From the NCBI GenBank assembly GCA_019058425.1, contig JAHPYZ010000022.1, positions 1 through 56,552 of the forward strand: a stretch of DNA of 56,552 bases, given 5' to 3'. Below the pieces are notes generated by a model. It saw only the letters and a program-made list of their open reading frames with translations, was not told where the DNA came from and searched no databases. Position numbers and translations under genes: made by a program. The stretch's first letter is position 1. Each line of letters starts with the position of its first letter. Below, in pieces: positions 34,273-43,300 of the stretch. Source of the DNA: Promethearchaeota archaeon. Lineage in GTDB: Archaea > Asgardarchaeota > Lokiarchaeia > Sigyniarchaeales > SOKP01.

Positions 34273-35553
34273 TTATTCCTTCAACAGAGGGAGTACTTGA
34301 GGTCCGTTGGGTAAAATCAGAATTGATGCACTCTTACCGTATTTTTTTAAGCAACTATTTATAATATCCTCAACAGTTTTAGCATATTTCAAGCCAATAT
34401 TTCCTATTTCATTTTCCTTTAATCTTGAAACAACAAATATATCTGCTTTCATTAGAATTCGGGCGAGGATCTGGATTTCCCATTGATCGGGAACAATAAT
34501 TTCTTTTCTAAGAATTTTTTCATGGATAACTTCTGGAGCCATTTCTGAAAATATCAATTCCTTAAATTTATCTTGTCCAATTCCTATGCCGTCAGCACAT
34601 TCGTTCACCGATATAATTGTTCCTCCTTCCTTTACAGCCATTTCTCCTATTGCCATACTTTTTACAGCTTGATATAAATTAAGGTCGAGTGGATATCCAC
34701 CATTTCCACATATTACAATATCATATGGCTCTTCTATCTCTCTGAAGATGTGTTTTAATTGATAATTAACAAGATTTTCATGAGCTTTTTCGAAATTTCC
34801 TGAAGCAACCTGAACTATTTCGTGCCGTTCATTAATACATACATTAACTATGAAATCTACTCCAACTTTTCTTGAAATTTCAATAGAATGTTGATGTAAA
34901 GGATTTTCTTTGAAAATTCCAAATCTGGCATAAGGAGATGCAATATTTTCAGCAGAATGATTGTGTTGGAGAGTTTCAGCACCTGCTATTCCTGGTATTA
35001 GTGATTTCCGACCTCCTGCAAATCCAAAAAAGAAATGAGGTTCAACATATCCAGTTAAAATCTTCAAATCTGCTTCAAAATAATGTTTGTTTATGAATAT
35101 TGGAAAATTATCTGAGGTTGTTCCTAAACTAAGCATTGAATCTTTATCTGTTGCGATATGATCGACGGTTCTAATTCTATTAATAAGATTATTTCCAAGG
35201 ATTCGTTCCAATTCTTCTCCACGGGAAGTACGATGGAATCCTGTAGCTATAAGAATCTTGATTTGATCACTATTAATTCCGCAATCGTTCAATTCAGCTA
35301 TCAGGGCTTCAAGAATCAAATGTGAAGGAACTGGGCGAGTAGCATCGCTAGCAACTATACAAACTTTCTCTACACTTTTCTTGTTTTTAATAATTTCTTT
35401 AAGAGTTAGACTGTTTATCGGTTTATTAATTGATTCTCTAATTTTCTCAATTGGATTATAATAAGCTTCCTGCTCTATTGGATGAAAAATGGTTATATTC
35501 CAGTCTGAATCAAGTTTTATTTCGAGACCTTCTCTACCGTAATCTAATTTCAT
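34273..35553 (-). CDS. LarA-type lactate racemase (nickel-pincer family)
   Basis: Protein of 426 residues. The LarA catalytic set is complete: DATRPVP (70-76), GFHRTS with H107, EPHFFFGFAGGRKS with H173 and the cofactor-anchoring lysine K183, and LQHNH with H199. These fall one residue before the Lactobacillus enzyme's H108, H174, K184 and H200. The family uses a Ni pincer nucleotide and racemizes lactate or another 2-hydroxy acid; LarB, LarC and LarE, which make the cofactor, are not in this window. It lies in a same-strand run with a TPR protein and a GlcD-type FAD oxidase, so lactate is a natural, but unproved, substrate. Confidence 0.87.
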   Translation of the reverse strand: MKLDYGREGLEIKLDSDWNITIFHPIEQEAYYNPIEKIRESINKPINSLTLKEIIKNKKSVEKVCIVASDATRPVPSHLILEALIAELNDCGINSDQIKILIATGFHRTSRGEELERILGNNLINRIRTVDHIATDKDSMLSLGTTSDNFPIFINKHYFEADLKILTGYVEPHFFFGFAGGRKSLIPGIAGAETLQHNHSAENIASPYARFGIFKENPLHQHSIEISRKVGVDFIVNVCINERHEIVQVASGNFEKAHENLVNYQLKHIFREIEEPYDIVICGNGGYPLDLNLYQAVKSMAIGEMAVKEGGTIISVNECADGIGIGQDKFKELIFSEMAPEVIHEKILRKEIIVPDQWEIQILARILMKADIFVVSRLKENEIGNIGLKYAKTVEDIINSCLKKYGKSASILILPNGPQVLPLLKE

Positions 35554-35594
35554 AAAGTCTTATATGGTAAATATTAGGTGATTTTTTAATTCAT

Positions 35595-37490
35595 TTAGTT
35601 GAATAAATTCTCGATTAATGAATCATTTTTTTTTATAAAAATTTCATCTATCAATAGATCAAGAGAAGGAATGTCTTTTAATTGAATTTCCTTGTTTGAA
35701 CGGTAAAATTTTTCAAATGAATTCCAGATATCTTCATTACACTGTATCTCATCGATAAAAGACTGAAATCTTTGCTGAGCTAAATATGACTGTCCCTTGA
35801 ATATATAACATATAAAAAATGGTGAAGTAAAGTTCATAAGAAGTGTATGTTCCCCAAAAATAGCTCGATCGAGCCCTTCAGAGAATTTTTCATTGATAAA
35901 TGAATTTATAGTAGTAAAGAATCCTCCAAAAAGATGGTCTTCAAATGATAGATCTTTGGTAAATAATTTTGAGAATATAGGTACACCTCCCTCAGATACG
36001 ATTAAAAGAAGCACAGGTGCTTCATCAGAAAGTTCAGGGGGCTCTAATGCTCGCTTCCTAATCATATTCTCCATCTGTTCATTTACTCGAGCAAATTCCA
36101 TACGTTCTTTTAATGATGAGCTTGATTCTTTTAGATTTTCCCACATATTTATCTGTCTAAGAAGTTTATCATGTTCATTTGAAATTTTAATAGCAAGCAA
36201 TTTTAAACCATATCTTTCTGCCATTTTTTGAGCGTGAGTTAAGAATTGCTGAGCTTTCTTTATATCTAGTATTGATAGTGATATCTTAGCTTTCAAAATG
36301 TAAGTTTCACATTGAATCATATAAGAGTGCGATTTTTCAGCAACATCTAATAATCGACCAATTAAAGGGTTAATCTCATCCAAAACTTCTAAATCGTTCG
36401 TCATGCGTAATTCAATTAAGAGTAATTCACATAAGTTAGTTAGTGCTTTTATAACAAGTTCAAAATCAGAATCTTCATCTTCAAGAATTTGTTTTAAAAT
36501 TTCCTCAGCTTTACTCCGATTGCGGGCTCGGGGACTAATTTTCAACAATAAAGCTTCATTTAAGAGATAATATAGGTTAACTAATTTGCTTTTTTGTTGA
36601 TCTTTCAATTGCTCAAACTGGTGAAGCAATTGTTGCGCTCGTTCAAGTTCACCCTTATCAATTAAGGTTTGAATTAAATAAGCAATAGTAAAACCTGCAG
36701 GTTGTTTAAAGTTAATTTCGTTATAATTTGTCAAGCTGTTTTCATAATATTTAATGCTCTGATCTAATTCCCCCTTAAAACCATATATAACTCCCATAGC
36801 CATATTAGTCCATCCTATTAACCATTTGTTGCCACTTTCCTCGGCATTAGTTAAAGATTGTTTGCAATATTTTAAAGCACGGTCATAATCACCTTTTAAA
36901 TAAATATGTATCCTAGTAATTGTATCAAGGGAATAAACTGAAAGAGAAAAGACTGAAAGAAAAAAATCAAATTTCTTTTTAACATCAAATTCTTTTAGCA
37001 ATGTTAAACTGTGCTCAGAATGTTTTATCGCCTGATCTGCATTCATTATTTGCATATAATAGCGTCCTTTAATATAATCTAAATAAGCCGCTCTAAGCTT
37101 GTAATCTGCTGGTAATTCTTGTGACAAATTTTTCAGCAGTTTTTCTGCCTGCCTAATTATATTAATAGTCTCATCTAATTTTTGTGAAAAGAGTAGAGCA
37201 TGAGCCATTATTAATAAAATATCAATTGATAGGAGGTTATTTCCTGATCCCAAACTCTCTTTATATTTTTGTTCGGCATATTTGACAACATCTTCATATT
37301 GTCCTTGTTGTAATCCTCGGTAATATAATAATTCACACTTGAGGAGATAAATGTGAAGATTGTGTTCACATTTTTTCTCAAAATCCTTTATTAATTGATC
37401 CGCTTCATCAAGCTTACATTCATTAATAAGTTGTTTTACAAGAATTAATTCTTCAGGTTTATCTTTTTTAGTGATAAATTTCTCATTCAT
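35595..37490 (-). CDS. TPR protein with C-terminal longin/roadblock-like domain
   Basis: Protein of 631 residues. Residues about 10-460 are TPR-like helical repeats (LLIMAHALLFSQKL, AEESGNKWLIGWTNMAMGVI, SIKYYENSLTNYNEIN, QCETYILKAKISLSILDIKK). A linker coiled coil (465-495) leads to a C-terminal domain of about 120 residues. This domain is of alternating beta-alpha type: PVLLLIVSEGGVPIFSKLF, DHLFGGFFTTINSFINEKF, HTLLMNFTSPFFICYIFKGQ, FQSFIDEIQC. The domain resembles the longin/roadblock folds that bind small GTPases, and the stand-alone longin at 39468 has the same GG-lead and FGG..SA motif. No enzymatic site. It sits between LarA and FAD oxidase genes. A scaffold role is inferred. Confidence 0.75.
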   Translation of the reverse strand: MNEKFITKKDKPEELILVKQLINECKLDEADQLIKDFEKKCEHNLHIYLLKCELLYYRGLQQGQYEDVVKYAEQKYKESLGSGNNLLSIDILLIMAHALLFSQKLDETINIIRQAEKLLKNLSQELPADYKLRAAYLDYIKGRYYMQIMNADQAIKHSEHSLTLLKEFDVKKKFDFFLSVFSLSVYSLDTITRIHIYLKGDYDRALKYCKQSLTNAEESGNKWLIGWTNMAMGVIYGFKGELDQSIKYYENSLTNYNEINFKQPAGFTIAYLIQTLIDKGELERAQQLLHQFEQLKDQQKSKLVNLYYLLNEALLLKISPRARNRSKAEEILKQILEDEDSDFELVIKALTNLCELLLIELRMTNDLEVLDEINPLIGRLLDVAEKSHSYMIQCETYILKAKISLSILDIKKAQQFLTHAQKMAERYGLKLLAIKISNEHDKLLRQINMWENLKESSSSLKERMEFARVNEQMENMIRKRALEPPELSDEAPVLLLIVSEGGVPIFSKLFTKDLSFEDHLFGGFFTTINSFINEKFSEGLDRAIFGEHTLLMNFTSPFFICYIFKGQSYLAQQRFQSFIDEIQCNEDIWNSFEKFYRSNKEIQLKDIPSLDLLIDEIFIKKNDSLIENLFN

Positions 37491-37582
37491 AAAAAAATCC
37501 TCTATTGGAATTCGATTCTTTGAATATAATATATGATAAGAATATCAATTTTATTAATGTATTTTAAGCTACAATAATTTAA

Positions 37583-39316
37583 CTACTTGTTATGAATGAT
37601 CTCTCTAGCTTTCTCAAATATTTCAATTGTATTAACACCAGCAGGACATTTAGTTTGACAGAGTCCACATAAAGTACACGTGTGTAAAACCTCAATAATA
37701 AAATCGTTTAACTCTAAATCACCATGAACTAAACCATTTAAAAGGCTTAATCGCCCTCTTGGACTATAGGTTTCTAAATAAAAATCTATTCTAGATGGAC
37801 ATGAAATACAAAAACCGCATCTCATGCATTTTAGTTCTAAAATACTTTCACTTTGATTTTCAAGGGTACGCATTTGATTATTAATATTTAATGAGCGAGT
37901 ATCCCCTTTCCCAATTCCGGGATTTAAGATCATATTCGGATCAAAGAGTCTTTTAATTTGTACCATTATCTCAATTACATCAGATCCATGTTCCAATTCT
38001 AAGTATGGTGTTTTAATTTTTCCAATTCCGTGCTCACCAGTTAAAGTACCACCTGCAGGGATTATTATTTCTCTATATAAATAGTCTATTGCTTTTTCAA
38101 AATCTTTTACATCATTTTCATCATTTTCATTAAACAAAAAGGTAGGATGTAAATTTCCTTCCATATGGCAGATAATTGCTACTAATAAGTTTTTGGCATT
38201 AATATTTTTAGGAATCTCTTCAATTTTCTTAATGACATCAGGAAATTCTGAAATTTGAATTGTACAATCTTCCACACAAGTATTTGGTCTAATTCTTGAG
38301 AGTGCTGGAAGATTGGCTTTTCTTGCGAGAATTAATCGGTCTCTTTCTTCATCATTCATAGCAATTCTATGGAATTTTGGATTTTTTTGAATTATAACAT
38401 CAAACATTACTGCAAATTCTTCATTAACTTCAATTTCAGAATTTCCATCCACCTCTGCCAATAATACATAACCAGATGGAAAATCAAAGAATTCACCACC
38501 TAAATATTCAGTAACAGCTTTTAATACAATTTTATCCATAAATTCTAGTAAATTTGGTATAATTCCACTTCTTCGAAGTTCAAGTACTGCATTTGTTAAA
38601 TTCTCGATGTTTTCAAATATGAAAAGACCCAATTTCCTAGCTTTGGGTAAGGGTCTAATTCTTAAGCCGATTTTCGTAATAACTCCTAAAGTGCCTTCGG
38701 AACCGATAAATAAATCTTTAATATTATATGATGATACTGATTTTAAAACTTTTGAACCTAAATTTAAAACTCGTCCATTTGATAATACAGCTTCAAGATA
38801 CATAACATAATTTTTAGTAACCCCATATTTGAATGCTTGAATCCCTCCAGCATTATTCGCAACCATCCCTCCTATGGTAGCAACAGAACTAGAACCAGGA
38901 TCTGGAGGAAAAAAGTATCCATAAGGTTTTAAAATTTCATTTAACTCATCACAAATTACTCCAGGTTCAACTTCTACAAAATTATTTTCGATATCTATTT
39001 TAAGAACCTTATTCATTTGGCTTACGTCTAATATTATTCCCCCATAAGAGCTTAACGAGCCAGATGATAAACTTGTACCACTACCCCGAGGGGTTATTGG
39101 AATTTTATTGTCATTAGCTAATTTTAATATCTCAGAAATTTGTTTTGTATTTTGAGGTACTATTATTAAATCTGGAATCCAATCCTTATTGAAAATTGAA
39201 CAGCCAAAAGCATAACTATATCTAATTTCATAATCATCAAAAAAGTAATTTTCTCCAACAATATTCTTAAATTTGTTTGATAGAGCTTCAGAGATCTTAT
39301 TATAACGAGAGTCCAT
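37583..39316 (-). CDS. FAD-linked oxidase (GlcD/D-lactate dehydrogenase type) with Fe-S tail
   Basis: Protein of 577 residues. FAD-binding PP-loop region: PITPRGSGTSLSSGSL, then GGMVANNAGGIQAFKYG and GSEGTLGVITKIGLR. The substrate domain ends with GTLTGEHGIGKIKTPYLELE, which includes the catalytic His and Arg region of D-lactate/glycolate oxidases, and FDPNMILNPG. The C-terminal 70 residues carry two 4Fe-4S motifs, CMRCGFCISCP and CTLCGLCQTKCP. A separate GlcF-like partner is not fused and is absent from the window. Probably oxidises D-lactate or another 2-hydroxy acid and passes electrons through the Fe-S clusters. Neighbouring LarA fits lactate use. Confidence 0.88.
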   Translation of the reverse strand: MDSRYNKISEALSNKFKNIVGENYFFDDYEIRYSYAFGCSIFNKDWIPDLIIVPQNTKQISEILKLANDNKIPITPRGSGTSLSSGSLSSYGGIILDVSQMNKVLKIDIENNFVEVEPGVICDELNEILKPYGYFFPPDPGSSSVATIGGMVANNAGGIQAFKYGVTKNYVMYLEAVLSNGRVLNLGSKVLKSVSSYNIKDLFIGSEGTLGVITKIGLRIRPLPKARKLGLFIFENIENLTNAVLELRRSGIIPNLLEFMDKIVLKAVTEYLGGEFFDFPSGYVLLAEVDGNSEIEVNEEFAVMFDVIIQKNPKFHRIAMNDEERDRLILARKANLPALSRIRPNTCVEDCTIQISEFPDVIKKIEEIPKNINAKNLLVAIICHMEGNLHPTFLFNENDENDVKDFEKAIDYLYREIIIPAGGTLTGEHGIGKIKTPYLELEHGSDVIEIMVQIKRLFDPNMILNPGIGKGDTRSLNINNQMRTLENQSESILELKCMRCGFCISCPSRIDFYLETYSPRGRLSLLNGLVHGDLELNDFIIEVLHTCTLCGLCQTKCPAGVNTIEIFEKAREIIHNK

Positions 39317-39412
39317 ATTACAAATATTAAGGAAATGGTTTTATAATATTTAGTTAAACGACTTTAGATATATTTTATTCTTTTAGAAATAAAGGATATT
39401 TTGTATTTTTTA

Positions 39413-39428
39413 AAGTTTAAATATAAAT
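39413..39428 (+). promoter_or_regulatory. TATA-like box before the longin gene
   Basis: AAGTTTAAATATAAATA stands about 40-55 bases before GTG 39468. Reading is by shape only in an AT-rich background. Confidence 0.3.
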
Positions 39429-39467
39429 AATTTATAGTGTATATAGCAAAAATTTCTTTTTGATGAT

Positions 39468-39857
39468 GTGAATATTTTGGGGAAAATTTTAAGAGATTTA
39501 TGGATTCTAACTGAAAATGGTCTAACACTATTCAATCGAGTAATAAATCCAAATATGGGCCCCCAAGTATTTGGAGGTTTAATAAGTGCATTAAATGTGT
39601 TTGCTGAAAATCTTAGTAATGGGGGAATGTCAAAATTTGAACTGAGCAGTTTAAGTTTTATGATTGAGAAGAAGAATAACTTTCTTTTTGTCGCAAATTC
39701 ATCTAATAAAATTAACCAAAAAAAAGTGATGAAAGAATTAAAAAAAGTTGCTAATTTATTCTTAAAAGTATATCCAGAGGATATTAGAAAAAACTGGAGT
39801 AAAAATATAAAGGCTTTTTCTAATTTTAAAGAGTATATAGTTGATTCACTGGAATAA
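39468..39857 (+). CDS. Stand-alone longin-like (SNARE-like) domain protein
   Basis: Protein of 129 residues from GTG 39468, one longin-size domain and nothing else. The pattern is beta-alpha: strand LRDLWILTENGLTLFNRVIN, helix FGGLISALNVFAENLSNGG, strands KFELSSLSFMIEKKNNFLFVANSS, then a long helix MKELKKVANLFLKVYPEDIR and a C-terminal helix. The phrase after the first strand (NGLTLFNRV) and the FGG.ISA helix match the longin-like proteins reported in Asgard archaea and eukaryotic trafficking (SRX, Ykt6 and adaptin small-subunit type). Same-strand neighbour is a tail-anchored protein 154 bases away. Trafficking or GTPase-sensor role is inferred from fold. Confidence 0.7.
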   Translation: MNILGKILRDLWILTENGLTLFNRVINPNMGPQVFGGLISALNVFAENLSNGGMSKFELSSLSFMIEKKNNFLFVANSSNKINQKKVMKELKKVANLFLKVYPEDIRKNWSKNIKAFSNFKEYIVDSLE

Positions 39858-40011
39858 ATAATATAAAAATTTGAAAGATATTTAAGGTTATTTTTGTAAC
39901 ATAATTCTTCTAAATCTCATCAACTTATTTCTATAACAGTAAAAAATTTAAGACTGATTTGATTTTTAAATTATGAGAATAAAAATAAGTACCTTACAAA
40001 AGGAAAAAAGA

Positions 40012-40335
40012 ATGAACCCAACAAATAAGAACCGTTCAAATGGAAAAGATAAAATTGAAGAGCTTCCGTTATCTAATAAAGATCCATTACAAACTACAAA
40101 TAATTTGGATTATATGATCAAGAGTCTCTCGACACCCCGATTCATGGGATCAGTTCATATGAAAAAAGACACTAGTTCTACTTCTAATATAGTTACTAAT
40201 CTTGTAGAAAATGAATTAAGCTTGAAGATTTCTAAATCATTAAAAAATACATTATTCAACCCAGTTACAAAGATTTTAATATTATTAGCAATCATATTCA
40301 ATCTTACTTGGCTTTTCTTCGTTTATGTGTTATAG
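40012..40335 (+). CDS. Small tail-anchored protein
   Basis: About 107 residues from ATG 40012. The AAAGGA at 39998 favours it over an ATG 39 bases upstream. The first 85 residues are hydrophilic and Asn/Lys/Ser rich; residues about 88-107 (FNPVTKILILLAIIFNLTWLFF) are a single hydrophobic segment near the C-terminus, so the protein is a classic tail-anchored membrane protein with almost no luminal residues. It directly follows the stand-alone longin on the same strand. No SNARE heptad was recognised: the region before the anchor is too short and not clearly amphipathic. Confidence 0.7.
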   Translation: MNPTNKNRSNGKDKIEELPLSNKDPLQTTNNLDYMIKSLSTPRFMGSVHMKKDTSSTSNIVTNLVENELSLKISKSLKNTLFNPVTKILILLAIIFNLTWLFFVYVL

Positions 40336-40433
40336 AAATCAAACTTGAAGTTTATAGACAAACCAAGAAAAGCTTTAATTAAATCTAATCTAGTTAATTA
40401 AATTTGGTATCTTTTTAAGAAATTTAAAAGGTA

Positions 40434-40443
40434 TTTATATTTT
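40434..40443 (+). promoter_or_regulatory. TATA-like box before the glp-like operon
   Basis: TTTATATTTT, preceded by AAAAGGTA, about 70 bases before the TTG start. Confidence 0.35.
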
Positions 40444-40510
40444 TTAAGATTAGAATTTAATATTCATTACTAGTATGAATAATAATACTTCTTGAAAGGT
40501 AATTAGATAA

Positions 40511-41983
40511 TTGATTTACGACGTTATAATTATTGGAGGCGGTGTTACTGGCAGTTGTATAGCACGTACGCTTTCAAAATATGATTTAAACATTTGTTTA
40601 TTAGAGAAAGAAGCAGAGCTTGCTTCTGGAACTACTAAAGCTAATTCTGGCGTAATACATGCGGGATATGCCTCTCAAAGAGAATATGTCAAACGCCATT
40701 TATGTATAAAAGGAAATAAACTATACACTCAAGCAGCTGAGGAATTAAATTTCCCATTCAAACGTATTGGTTCTTTCGTAGTTGCATTAGAAGATAGTCA
40801 GATAGAGATGTTGGAGGAAGTCCGGAAAAAAGGCACGGAGGATGGTATTCCAGGTCTTGAGGTTATTTTAGATAAGAAGAAGATAAAAGAAATGGAACCA
40901 AATCTAACAGATGAAGTAGTTGGTGTTTTACATGCTCCTTCTGCTGGACTTGCTAGTCCATATGAATTAACTTTTGCCTTGGCAGAAAATGCTGTTAAAA
41001 ATGGAGTTAAATTTTTCAGGAACCATGAAGTTGTTAAAATAAAACATCAGGATTATATTTTTAAAGTAAGAACGTATAGAGGTGAATTTCAAACAAGAAA
41101 TTTGATTAACGCTGCTGGATTATATACGGCAAGAATTTCTAGCATGTTAGGTCTCGATTATTTTAGTATTATGCCAAGAAAGGGTGAATACATCCTTTTT
41201 GATCGTAATGCTATTCAATTGAATAAAATATTATTTCCAATTCCCACAAAAGTTTCGAAAGGAATATTAGTTTGTCCAACATTGCATGGTAACACTTTTG
41301 TAGGACCTAATGCTCAAAATATTACTGATCCTGAGGATGTTTCAACTACTACTCCTGGATTAAAAGAGATTTTAGAAGGGGGAATAAGACTTGTTCCTAG
41401 CATTCCAGCAAGAAGCTCAATAAGAAATTTTGCAGGATTACGAGCAGTTCCAGATACCTATGATTTCATCATCGACAACACCGATATTTATGGTTATATT
41501 AATGTAGCGGGGATATTATCACCAGGTCTAACAGCAACGTTCGCAATAGCGGAAAAAGTTGTTGAATATCTGGAATTATTAGGAGTAGAATTGAAAATTA
41601 AAGAGGATTATGATCCTATTCGCCCTAAGCCAGAAAGATTAAAAGATTTCACGAAAGATGAACTTGATAAAAAAATAAAAGAAGATCCAGCATGGGGAAG
41701 AATAATCTGCCGTTGTGAGACTATCCCAGAAAAAGAAATAATCAATGCGATTCATGCTCCTGTAGGTGCCAATACAGTTGATGGAGTTAAATTCAGGTGT
41801 AGGCCCGGTATGGGAAGATGTCAAGGCGGTTTCTGTCGACCTCGTGTTATAGAGATTCTTTCTAGAGAATTAAACAAATCTTATGAAGAGATTACAAAAA
41901 AAGGAGAAGATACTAACATTTTAATAGGAAAAACCAAAGATTTCCTAATAAAAAATGAAAGAAGAGGTGCTAGAGGAGCATGA
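40511..41983 (+). CDS. GlpA-like FAD-dependent dehydrogenase with [2Fe-2S] tail
   Basis: Protein of 490 residues starting TTG (YDVIIIGGGVTGSCIARTL, Rossmann FAD site). FAD/substrate domain shows NAAGLYTARISSMLG and FAGLRAVPDTYDFII, as in glycerol-3-phosphate and 2-hydroxyglutarate oxidases. The C-terminal tail ICRCETIPEKE and later FRCRPGMGRCQGGFC have the C-x-C and C-x4-C ligands of a BFD-like [2Fe-2S] domain. A TATA-like box (40434) and GAAAGGT (40493) precede it. It overlaps the next gene by 4 bases (ATGA), so they are translationally coupled. The GlpA/GlpB/DUF1667 triad is a well-known glycerol-3-phosphate dehydrogenase module. Confidence 0.83.
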   Translation: MIYDVIIIGGGVTGSCIARTLSKYDLNICLLEKEAELASGTTKANSGVIHAGYASQREYVKRHLCIKGNKLYTQAAEELNFPFKRIGSFVVALEDSQIEMLEEVRKKGTEDGIPGLEVILDKKKIKEMEPNLTDEVVGVLHAPSAGLASPYELTFALAENAVKNGVKFFRNHEVVKIKHQDYIFKVRTYRGEFQTRNLINAAGLYTARISSMLGLDYFSIMPRKGEYILFDRNAIQLNKILFPIPTKVSKGILVCPTLHGNTFVGPNAQNITDPEDVSTTTPGLKEILEGGIRLVPSIPARSSIRNFAGLRAVPDTYDFIIDNTDIYGYINVAGILSPGLTATFAIAEKVVEYLELLGVELKIKEDYDPIRPKPERLKDFTKDELDKKIKEDPAWGRIICRCETIPEKEIINAIHAPVGANTVDGVKFRCRPGMGRCQGGFCRPRVIEILSRELNKSYEEITKKGEDTNILIGKTKDFLIKNERRGARGA

Positions 41984-43278
41984 AAAAATTCGACGTAGAT
42001 GTAGCTATTATCGGTGGGGGTTCAGCAGGATTGGCTGCTGCTATAGTTGTAAAAAAGGCAGAACTAGATGTTTTAATATTAGAAAGGGACAAAGAACTAG
42101 GAGGAATAACTCTCCAATGCATTCATAATGGATTTGGATTACATGAATTCGAGGAAGAATTAACAGGTCCGGAATATGTTCAGCGATTTATAAATCAAGC
42201 TAAAAGTCTGAATATTCCTTATAAATTAGATACTATGGTAATTGAAATTACCCCAGATAAAATTATATATGCTGTAAATAATAAAGAAGGACTAATTGAG
42301 ATTAAAGCGAAAGCTATAATCCTTGCCATGGGATGCCGTGAAAGAACACGAGGAGCAATTAATATACCTGGATTTCGTCCTGCTGGTATTTATACTGCTG
42401 GACAAGCACAAAGATTTGTAAACATTGAAGGGTATCTACCAGGTAGAACGTATGTGATATTAGGAAGTGGAGATATTGGTATGATTATGGCCCGACGTTT
42501 AACTTGGGAAGGCTGTCAAGTTAAAGCAGTGGTGGAAATTCAACCTTATGTAAGTGGCTTAATAAGAAATGAAGTACAATGTCTAGAAGACTACGGAATT
42601 CCATTGATAACTAGTTATACAGTAACAAAGATTCATGGAAAGGAAAGAGTTCAAGGTGTAACAATATCAAAAGTAGATAGAAATTTCGACAGAGTCATAG
42701 GATCTGATAAGTTTATCGAATGTGATACGCTTCTCTTATCAGTTGGATTAATTCCCGAAAATGAGTTAACTAGAGAAATAGGAGCCGAAATTTCACAAAT
42801 GGGAGGACCTGTTATAGATAATAACCTAGAAACGACAATTGAAGGAGTTTTTGCATGTGGAAATGTTTTACAGGTGCATGATTTAGTTGATCTAGTCACT
42901 GCAGAAGCAAAGAGAGCAGGTATAAACGCTGTAGAATATATTAAAGAAAGATATGGTAAAATATTGGTTACAAAAGATCAAATAAAATGCACACCAGGAC
43001 AAAATGTTAATTATATAAAACCAGATTTGGTTAATCGTGCTGATTTATCTAAAGATATTATTTTTACATTTAGAGTAAAACAGCCAGATAGAAGACTATT
43101 AATTCAGTTCAAAGATGAAGATAATAAGATTGTATATAAGAGAAAGAGGAGATATGTTATTCCTAGTGAAATGATTGAAATCAAATTAAATTTAAATGAA
43201 CAACAATTTAATCCTGATTGTAAAAACTTGGAAGTTGAAGTAATCCCTCGACCAGAGGTACTAATCGAGGATGATTAA
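41980..43278 (+). CDS. FAD/NAD(P)-binding oxidoreductase (GlpB-like partner)
   Basis: Protein of 432 residues with two dinucleotide folds: N-terminal VDVAIIGGGSAGLAAAIVVK and central YVILGSGDIGMIMARRLTWE. ILAMGCRERTRGAINIPG and VFACGNVLQVHDLVDLV are shared with the NAD(P)/FAD-dependent partner subunit of the three-gene dehydrogenase module. The product overlaps the upstream FAD gene by 4 bases and ends 22 bases before a DUF1667 gene. Within the module this subunit probably passes electrons from the FAD dehydrogenase to an acceptor. Cytosolic or membrane-peripheral. Confidence 0.85.
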   Translation: MKKFDVDVAIIGGGSAGLAAAIVVKKAELDVLILERDKELGGITLQCIHNGFGLHEFEEELTGPEYVQRFINQAKSLNIPYKLDTMVIEITPDKIIYAVNNKEGLIEIKAKAIILAMGCRERTRGAINIPGFRPAGIYTAGQAQRFVNIEGYLPGRTYVILGSGDIGMIMARRLTWEGCQVKAVVEIQPYVSGLIRNEVQCLEDYGIPLITSYTVTKIHGKERVQGVTISKVDRNFDRVIGSDKFIECDTLLLSVGLIPENELTREIGAEISQMGGPVIDNNLETTIEGVFACGNVLQVHDLVDLVTAEAKRAGINAVEYIKERYGKILVTKDQIKCTPGQNVNYIKPDLVNRADLSKDIIFTFRVKQPDRRLLIQFKDEDNKIVYKRKRRYVIPSEMIEIKLNLNEQQFNPDCKNLEVEVIPRPEVLIEDD

Positions 43279-43300
43279 ATAAAACACGAGGTAATAATAA

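Noticed and set aside
40012..40335. Calling the tail-anchored protein a SNARE
   Set aside because: The region before the anchor is too short and lacks a clear heptad with a central Gln/Arg layer.
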